Origin: CAZKRU01 sp964555235
Lineage (GTDB): Bacteria; Verrucomicrobiota; Verrucomicrobiia; Methylacidiphilales; CAMAQI01
DNA: 20,468 nucleotides
Direction: 5' to 3'
Assembly (NCBI GenBank): GCA_964555235.1
Contig: CAZKRU010000074.1
Location: 1 to 20,468 of the forward strand
The position numbers and the translations under genes were made by a program. Every line of letters begins with the position of its first letter. Position 1 is the stretch's first letter. Of the stretch, positions 16,422-20,468 are shown piece by piece. The notes beneath the pieces were generated by a model, which did not search any database, was not told where the DNA came from, and saw only the letters and a program-made list of their open reading frames with translations.

Positions 16422-17903
16422 TTACTTCGATGCCGCTTTCACGGATTCTGAAAATTTGAAGAACCCTTTTTTAGGCTGATAAGCGCTGTCAAAGTTTTTG
16501 CCTTCTCCGTCCCAGTCGGCTTTGGGCGCAACAAACTTAGGGTCTTCTCCTGATACGCCTTCGATCCATTCGATGCAATCGCTGGTCTGCAGGGTTGCTC
16601 CGCTCGTAACGTCGGATAGCTTTCCTTTTACCTTCGAATCAGTCGAAATAATGGACTTACTGATAGTGACGACTGCTGCCGAATAATCCAAATCGAGTTG
16701 AATATCGTTATTATGAAAAGTACAGTTCTCAATGTTAACTTTGCCCCTCGTCCAAAATCCAACCGCCTCACTCGTTCCTCCTGGAAAGCGTGAATAGGCG
16801 CCGACGCAACGAATCATGGTTGCGCCTTTATCGGGTAACTCAGACCAAATTCTAAAATTCTTTTTATTTCGAAGTGCAATACAATCCTCGAGGTAAACAT
16901 CTTTAGACTTTTCGTCCCATCCTCCATCGGTGTTATCAAAGGCCTTGCAGCGGATATAACGGATATTATAGGAGTTATGTTCGCTGACAAAGCCATCCCC
17001 CTGCCAATAAGCACTCCCGTTGTCAAAGTAATGATTTTTGGACACACAATCGATAAAAGTAATATCATGATCGTAGGGGATCTCATGGGCGGTTGGAATG
17101 ACTTCAGCAGGGCTCCCTTTCAAGACTTGATCGCGGGCTTTTTTCATGATCTCACTAGTGCCTTTATCGGCTGCAACTTGAAATCCACAGGGGAATTTTT
17201 CTGTTCCATAGGGAGCTCCACCGCCATCTGCAGTACAAGCGATAATCTTTGTGTCATAGACGCCACCTTTGATGCGGATTCCTCGCTTCGTATAATTCGA
17301 AATTTCACAGTCTTTAATCACAACGTCATGAGTCGCATCCGTGAGGTTTTTAAGATCGACATCGCCATCAATAATAATGCCTTCTTGCGCCTCCTTGAAA
17401 TTGCAGCGTTCGATTTGAATGTTGACGTTTTTACCTCTAAAGACGATTCCTTGTTTGTAATTGAGGACGGTAAGGTTTTTTATGGAAAGATGGCTTATTT
17501 TATTTTGGAGGGTGATAAATTTTAAGCCGGCAGAAGGTGCGCTTAATTTCCAATCACCACGAAAACAAGGAAGACCACTTCCCGTGTCTACGCCCAAAAT
17601 ATTTACGAGTTGATTGGGGGCCCCTCCTTTAGTGAGATCTAACGAAACATTGAGATACTGACCGCTTCCAATATGACAGGTTTCACCTGGAGCAAGCGTC
17701 TCACACGCCTTTTGAAGGCCCTCTCCGCCAGCCGATAAAGCATTCTCAAAACTAGAACCATCTTTTGTTCCAGCTCCTTGGGGAAGAATGTACTTGTCGC
17801 CAGCAAAACAACTGATGGGGATCGGACAGAAGAGAATCAAGAATGTCAGAAGTGAACGTTGGATGCTATTGTTGAGGTGCCATGCGTCAGGGTAAATATT
17901 CAT
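16422..17903 (-). CDS. Secreted right-handed parallel beta-helix protein, lyase-like
   Basis: 493 residues. The signal peptide is internal-looking but usable: MNIYPDAWHLNNSIQRS then LLTFLILFCPIPISCFA, cut before GDKYILP. The mature part opens with GAGTKDGSSFENA, the usual first turn of pectate-lyase-fold proteins. Beta-helix coils follow with many IxxCxx turns (IQIERCNFKEA, VVIKDCEISNYTK, IRYIRCKAFDNTDGG, VYLEDCIALRN). GDGFVSEHNSYN and DNTDGGWDEKS resemble conserved segments of beta-helix lyase-like proteins; a PL9-type lysine site is possible but not proven. It is unrelated to the two beta-helix proteins at the left of the window. Base composition looks more AT-rich than its neighbours. First gene of the - strand cluster, followed by the acetylesterase. 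Confidence 0.82.
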   Translation of the reverse strand: MNIYPDAWHLNNSIQRSLLTFLILFCPIPISCFAGDKYILPQGAGTKDGSSFENALSAGGEGLQKACETLAPGETCHIGSGQYLNVSLDLTKGGAPNQLVNILGVDTGSGLPCFRGDWKLSAPSAGLKFITLQNKISHLSIKNLTVLNYKQGIVFRGKNVNIQIERCNFKEAQEGIIIDGDVDLKNLTDATHDVVIKDCEISNYTKRGIRIKGGVYDTKIIACTADGGGAPYGTEKFPCGFQVAADKGTSEIMKKARDQVLKGSPAEVIPTAHEIPYDHDITFIDCVSKNHYFDNGSAYWQGDGFVSEHNSYNIRYIRCKAFDNTDGGWDEKSKDVYLEDCIALRNKKNFRIWSELPDKGATMIRCVGAYSRFPGGTSEAVGFWTRGKVNIENCTFHNNDIQLDLDYSAAVVTISKSIISTDSKVKGKLSDVTSGATLQTSDCIEWIEGVSGEDPKFVAPKADWDGEGKNFDSAYQPKKGFFKFSESVKAASK

Positions 17904-18096
17904 CTTGTTCTAAGATACATTCATCTCCCGACCCTGCGCAAGTGCATGGATCTGGTTCACGTAACAAGAAATGGCGATACCCGAATTGATCCACGAGGAT
18001 CAATCGACTGGTGGGGATGACAGAAGCCGCACCGCAATTGAGAAAAATGACGCTCAGGCAAAGCAATAAAATGTAGAGAGGGCGTGTGTGGATCAT
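17887..18096 (-). pseudogene. Possible remnant of a secreted enzyme with GH9-type N-terminus
   Basis: A 69-codon frame starting at ATG 18096: MIHTRPLYILLLCLSVIFLNCGAASV reads as a signal peptide, followed by TSRLILVDQFGYR, which resembles the ILVDQxGYRP opening of the N-terminal immunoglobulin-like domain of GH9-type cellulases. The expected continuation (PxDxK and onward) is absent; unrelated sequence rich in Cys and acidic residues runs to a stop that overlaps the start of the beta-helix gene by 17 bases. Either this is the stump of a deleted carbohydrate-active gene or a small secreted leader protein expressed with the cluster. Confidence 0.35.
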
Positions 18097-18410
18097 TATT
18101 TTTCAAAATTACTTCATCGTTTTGAAAATGAAATGAGTTTGAACCTTTACTCGTTAAGAAAAATTATTTGGTAGGGCGACTTCTCCGAAGGCGCCGTGCA
18201 GCGGATTGACTTAGTGAAAAATCTTTCCCGAGAGAATGCTCTTTTGCTGTTTTGAAGGCCAATGGGGGTGATGGATGGATAGGCCTTGAGCCGTTGGCAT
18301 ATCCATGCTGAAATCAAGGCCGAACAGAGAGAAAAAAGTTTCAGATGAACCGAGATAAACCGCAATTTTATAGTGGCCTAAGTGTGAGCGTTCTCTCAGA
18401 AGGGTCCGAT
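18097..18410. other. Gene-poor stretch between the carbohydrate cluster and the cassette
   Basis: About 310 bases with no convincing gene. It contains an AT-rich part (18100-18170) that could hold a promoter for the - strand cluster, though no good box pair was found, and a REP-like hairpin (listed separately). A - strand frame of 72 codons in it has a hydrophobic start but no recognisable content and is not called. Confidence 0.5.
18175..18195. repeat. REP-like GC hairpin
   Basis: ggcgacttc (18175-18183) pairs with gaaggcgcc (18187-18195) around a tcc loop, with one mismatch. The surrounding wording (gtagggcgac before, gtgcagcgg after) looks like a dispersed intergenic palindrome. A similar short ggcg/cgcc stem occurs at about 11792-11804. 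Copy number elsewhere cannot be seen here. Confidence 0.45.
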
Positions 18411-18417
18411 GTTAGGC
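18411..18417 (+). other. Candidate integron core site, 5' boundary of the gene cassette
   Basis: GTTAGGC matches the core-site consensus GTTRRRY exactly; recombination would cut between G and TT. It lies 38 bases before the ATG of the cassette gene and repeats the GTTAGG found at the cassette's 3' end. An imperfect partner gcctaag at 18376-18382 could make a short, degenerate attC with it. A 7-bp hairpin taggccg/cggccta (18413-18429) overlaps the site. Confidence 0.5.
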
Positions 18418-18454
18418 CGAAACGGCCTATTAACTGTTAGCTCAAGAAATCTCC

Positions 18455-18892
18455 ATGCTATCGCAAGTAGTCACCTCGTATCTTAAAGAGCGGATTCCCG
18501 AGAAGATCGAAGTGGTCGAACACGGAGAAGGCCGAACACCGTTCATACGCATCAAAGCGGAAAATTCTGAGTTTGGTGATATTGAGCTCTACGACGATGG
18601 AGATGAGGTCACGATTTATTTCGGGAGGTTCACCCACTCTCACTTTTCGAACTACGACGAAATCCCCCTGGATGAGAAAGAGGCTCAAATTGCTGAGGAT
18701 GTATATGACGTGCTGACGGCTACCTTTGAAGACGAACTTGAATTCTGGGGATCACATCAAGACTCAGGAGGGTTCCAAGGTGTGAATTGCGCTAAGGAAC
18801 AGAGCCAGGGGATTCTTTCTCGCATCCTCAGCCGTAGGGGATCTAAAACCTTTTACCGATGGTCGGGGGCAACAAGAGAAATCAAGAACTAA
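18455..18892 (+). CDS. Acidic hypothetical protein carried on an integron-type gene cassette
   Basis: 145 residues, no signal peptide or membrane segment. Residues ~1-100 are strongly acidic with FGDIELYDDGDEVTIYFG and RFTHSHFSNYD, followed by an amphipathic helix (EAQIAEDVYDVLTATFEDEL) and an Arg-rich C-terminus. I recognise the DIELYDDGDEVTxYxG...HxHFSNYDE pattern as typical of small uncharacterised proteins often found on integron cassettes; function unknown. The ATG has no SD, as is common for cassette genes. The stop codon TAA lies inside the first half-site of the attC-like element, the classic layout of a gene cassette. Confidence 0.75.
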   Translation: MLSQVVTSYLKERIPEKIEVVEHGEGRTPFIRIKAENSEFGDIELYDDGDEVTIYFGRFTHSHFSNYDEIPLDEKEAQIAEDVYDVLTATFEDELEFWGSHQDSGGFQGVNCAKEQSQGILSRILSRRGSKTFYRWSGATREIKN

Positions 18893-18945
18893 CGATATCG
18901 TCCTGCCAATGCGCTAAAGCGCGTCGCTCACTTTGAGCGTTAGGA
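18887..18945 (+). other. attC-like recombination site (59-bp element)
   Basis: Exactly 59 bases, immediately at the 3' end of the gene. Left half-site AACTAAC (18887-18893; consensus RYYYAAC with one mismatch) contains the stop codon. Right half-site GTTAGGA (18939-18945; consensus GTTRRRY with the last base off). The ends pair as CTAACG/CGTTAG (18889-18894 with 18938-18943). The centre gcgct-aa-agcgc (18911-18922) forms the internal stem. Length, orientation and placement fit attC sites recombined by IntI as folded single strands. If the cut falls after G18939, the unit runs from TT at 18412; its circular form would have a perfect GTTAGGC core. Confidence 0.6.
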
Positions 18946-18989
18946 GGGAGTAGTGCATGGAAATGTGGCGGAGCTTAAGAGTTGAATAA
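18943..18989 (+). CDS. Ten-codon leader ORF with strong SD just after the attC-like site
   Basis: GGAGGGAG (18943-18950) is the best Shine-Dalgarno in the region and lies 6-9 bases before ATG 18957, which opens MEMWRSLRVE and stops at 18989. It starts inside the right half-site of the attC. In class 1 integrons a short ORF in attI helps translate cassette genes lacking their own SD; a comparable role for the gene at 19025 is inferred. The peptide itself is probably not functional. Confidence 0.35.
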
Positions 18990-19024
18990 TCTGCAAAAGT
19001 CACGGAGAGTATGACGCGAACGCC

Positions 19025-19462
19025 ATGAAAATTTTGAACGGCATCCCACATGCACGACTTGCGCGCTTTGTTCTGATGTATTTGATTTACGCACGGGTTT
19101 TCATTCTTGCTTTCATTCCGGTCATCGGTCTAATTGCTTGGCTCAAGCTCCCAGACCGCTATTATGAATACTGGGCACTCTGTTTCGCGGCAGGCTTTTT
19201 TCTACCCAGTTTCATCGTTATTGCGTTAGCGTTCGCTCCCAAGTGCCCATTCTGCGCCAAGAGCGTTTGTGTCACCCCTTTCCGTGGCCGGCATCCAGAC
19301 TTTCCGGAGAACAAGCGATTTTGGAATTTCTGGGAGGTTTGGTTTTTTGAGATCATCCGGCACTTGCGCACCGACACTCTTCCGTGTCATCATTGCGGAC
19401 GTGAGGTGCATTTGGGAGGAACTAAACCGCTTCAGTCAACGCAGGTCAGTGTGCGCCGCTGA
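19025..19462 (+). CDS. Membrane protein with two TM helices and a zinc-ribbon-like domain
   Basis: 145 residues, not recognised as a named family. Two hydrophobic helices (~20-41, FVLMYLIYARVFILAFIPV region, and ~50-72) are followed by a soluble tail containing CPFC at 74-77 and CHHC at 121-124, spaced 43 residues, a probable zinc ribbon. Between them is an aromatic-rich segment (RFWNFWEVWFFEIIRHL). The tail faces the cytoplasm if both helices span. ATG 19025 overlaps the TGA of a five-codon frame that starts at 19011 (ATGA), with GGAG at 19004. The next gene starts 27 bases after the stop, so the two are probably expressed together. Confidence 0.7.
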   Translation: MKILNGIPHARLARFVLMYLIYARVFILAFIPVIGLIAWLKLPDRYYEYWALCFAAGFFLPSFIVIALAFAPKCPFCAKSVCVTPFRGRHPDFPENKRFWNFWEVWFFEIIRHLRTDTLPCHHCGREVHLGGTKPLQSTQVSVRR

Positions 19463-19489
19463 GCTTTCGTGTTTGTCCAAAATACCGAG

Positions 19490-20245
19490 ATGAAGATAAT
19501 TCTCGCGATTCTCATGTTCTCCGTTGCGCTCGTCGCGGAGGCTACGCCAAAGCAAGTGCGCGTTTTTGTTGCGCTTTGCGACAATAAGACGCAAGGAATT
19601 GTTCCTGTGGGGGAGAAAATCGGAAATGGAGACGATCCTGACGCCAATTTGTATTGGGGTTGCACGGATGGATTCGGTGCTTACTTTCGTTCGAGTGGAC
19701 GTTGGACTGTGGTAAAATCTGAAAAAAATCTCAGTTCATCAATTCTTCGACGTCTTGAACTCAAACATATTGATGGGGATATCGGAGTGATTGCGGAGGC
19801 CTATCGCGGAGCGGAGATACGACAATGCTTGAAGGACTTTGAGGAAGCCGCGACTTCGGGTAAGTACGACCTGGTAGCGTTCATTGGTCACAATGGATTG
19901 ATGGATTTCAGTCTGCCAGATCCGTCCGCACCCGGAGGGAGCCAGTCCAAGGTGATCGTTCTCTGTTGCAAAAGTGAGGCGTATTTCGGGAATCGGTTGC
20001 GGAGTTTGGGATGTCAGCCTTTGTTGATGACACAGCAACTGATGTATCCCGGTTCATTTTTGCTGCATGCTGCACTTGAGAGTTGGAAGAAGGGAAACAC
20101 CGCCGAGGAAATTCGGATGGCGGCCGCAACCGCCTACGCCAAGAATCAAAAGATTTCGGTGCGTGCGGCGACCGGGGTCTTTTCACCGCCAGCCAGTCCG
20201 GCCCCATCCGCTGCGGAGAAGCGCATTTTGCACGGTGCTGGGTGA
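19490..20245 (+). CDS. Secreted protein with caspase-like (clan CD) His/Cys pattern
   Basis: 251 residues from ATG 19490; an in-frame GTG at 19469 would place seven residues before an otherwise perfect signal peptide (MKIILAILMFSVALVAEA). The mature protein begins VRVFVALCDNKTQGIVPVG and has GNGDDPDANLYWGC at 46-58. A hydrophobic strand then ends in a His motif, DLVAFIGHNGLMDF (His134), and 26 residues later a second strand ends in Cys: KVIVLCCKSEAYF (Cys160). Strand-His then strand-Cys is the layout of clan CD peptidases (caspases, clostripain, legumain). I recall similar GHxGLMDF proteins in various bacteria, all uncharacterised. Peptidase activity is inferred; the spacing is shorter than usual and the Asp before Cys is absent. 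Partner of the membrane zinc-ribbon gene by position. Confidence 0.72.
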   Translation: MKIILAILMFSVALVAEATPKQVRVFVALCDNKTQGIVPVGEKIGNGDDPDANLYWGCTDGFGAYFRSSGRWTVVKSEKNLSSSILRRLELKHIDGDIGVIAEAYRGAEIRQCLKDFEEAATSGKYDLVAFIGHNGLMDFSLPDPSAPGGSQSKVIVLCCKSEAYFGNRLRSLGCQPLLMTQQLMYPGSFLLHAALESWKKGNTAEEIRMAAATAYAKNQKISVRAATGVFSPPASPAPSAAEKRILHGAG

Positions 20246-20274
20246 ATTCCGGTCGCTTATCGATCTCACGAGGA

Positions 20275-20292
20275 GAACGCCGTTCGGCGTTC
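20275..20292. terminator. Perfect 8-bp hairpin downstream of the secreted caspase-like gene
   Basis: gaacgccg (20275-20282) and cggcgttc (20285-20292) with a tt loop, 29 bases after the stop. There is no T-run, so it would be a weak or factor-dependent terminator, or a REP-like unit. Confidence 0.4.
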
Positions 20293-20313
20293 CTCATCCA
20301 ATCCCAAAGCCCG

Positions 20314-20333
20314 GCGGGGTCGATTGACCCCGC
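20314..20333. terminator. Second GC hairpin
   Basis: gcggggtc (20314-20321) pairs with gaccccgc (20326-20333) around gatt: an 8-bp perfect stem. It lies 21 bases after the preceding hairpin and lacks a T-run. The two together probably end the transcript of the preceding genes or belong to an intergenic repeat. Confidence 0.4.
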
Positions 20334-20449
20334 TCTGCCAACTGTTGAACTTCGAAAATCCGACGAGAACTATCACTCCTGTCCAAAATAAAACCCGATC
20401 ACCAAGGTGAAACCCGGGGGGGGATTGAAATTCAAAAGGAGGGGGCATT

Positions 20450-20468
20450 TTCCGCGAAATACGCGAAA
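20450..20468. repeat. Start of a short-period cgcgaaa repeat, cut by window end
   Basis: ccgcgaaatacgcgaaa runs to the last base; two units of cgcgaaa with a 9-base step. It resembles the widespread 'cacgaaatacacgaaa' class of dispersed repeats and is of the same style as the arms of the inverted repeat at 9321. Only the edge is visible. Confidence 0.35.

Noticed and set aside
18147..18365. 72-codon - strand frame with a hydrophobic start
   Set aside because: No recognisable content, it covers the REP-like hairpin, and codon make-up looks random.
18435..18441. gttagct as an alternative cassette boundary
   Set aside because: It fails the GTTRRRY pattern at one position, whereas GTTAGGC at 18411 fits fully and matches the 3' boundary.
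20344..20350. GTTGAAC, a match to the integron core consensus GTTRRRY, as the end of a second cassette
   Set aside because: No RYYYAAC partner at a suitable distance upstream and no pairing with the local hairpins; a 7-base degenerate match alone is not evidence.
19474..20390. 11-bp direct repeat tgtccaaaata at 19474-19484 and 20380-20390 flanking the caspase-like gene
   Set aside because: Could be a target-site duplication, but no inverted terminal repeats or transposase are associated, and the AT-rich 11-mer could recur by chance.
1..20468. CRISPR array, tRNA or rRNA genes, transposase genes
   Set aside because: Looked for spaced direct repeats, tRNA-like cloverleaf arms and IS-type proteins on both strands and saw none.

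Overview
The window most likely comes from a member of the Verrucomicrobiota. The main reason is a four-gene block at 3489-9254 that matches the 'Verru_Chthon cassette' protein families (order B, C, A, D), which I know from Verrucomicrobium and Chthoniobacter-type genomes. Sulfatase, Gfo/Idh/MocA and parallel beta-helix carbohydrate-active genes without SusC/SusD also fit that phylum. The assignment is from family recognition only; no search was run.

Left part (1-9254, all + strand): two tandem paralogous secreted right-handed beta-helix proteins (the first cut by the window edge), then four genes with prepilin-type N-termini. The second beta-helix gene is followed by the cassette after only 25 bases. 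The four cassette genes overlap or nearly abut, so 1751-9254 is probably one operon. By N-terminal motif and length the four pseudopilin-like proteins correspond to the minor pseudopilins of type II secretion: B like GspI, C like GspJ, A like GspK (very enlarged) and D like GspH/FimT. The assembly ATPase, secretin and prepilin peptidase are not in the window and would have to be encoded elsewhere.

Middle part (9485-17903, all - strand, convergent with the first operon): seven genes, read from high to low coordinate: secreted beta-helix protein (lyase-like), rhamnogalacturonan-acetylesterase-type SGNH hydrolase, two Gfo/Idh/MocA oxidoreductases (ATGA overlap), a type I sulfatase, a secreted DUF1961/YesU-like protein and a D-2-hydroxyacid dehydrogenase. 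Together they look like a cluster for breaking down a decorated acidic polysaccharide (acetylated, possibly sulfated, rhamnogalacturonan-like) and oxidising the released sugars. No transporter or regulator gene is visible. A 30-bp perfect inverted repeat sits between the two convergent operons.

Right part (17904-20468): a gene-poor stretch with a possible broken secreted-enzyme remnant and a REP-like hairpin. It is followed by what looks like a mobile integron gene cassette: an acidic 145-residue hypothetical protein bounded by two GTTAGG core sites and ending in a 59-bp attC-like site. After it come a membrane zinc-ribbon protein and a secreted protein with a caspase-like His/Cys pattern. 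No integron integrase is in the window. The window ends in hairpins and the start of a short-period repeat.
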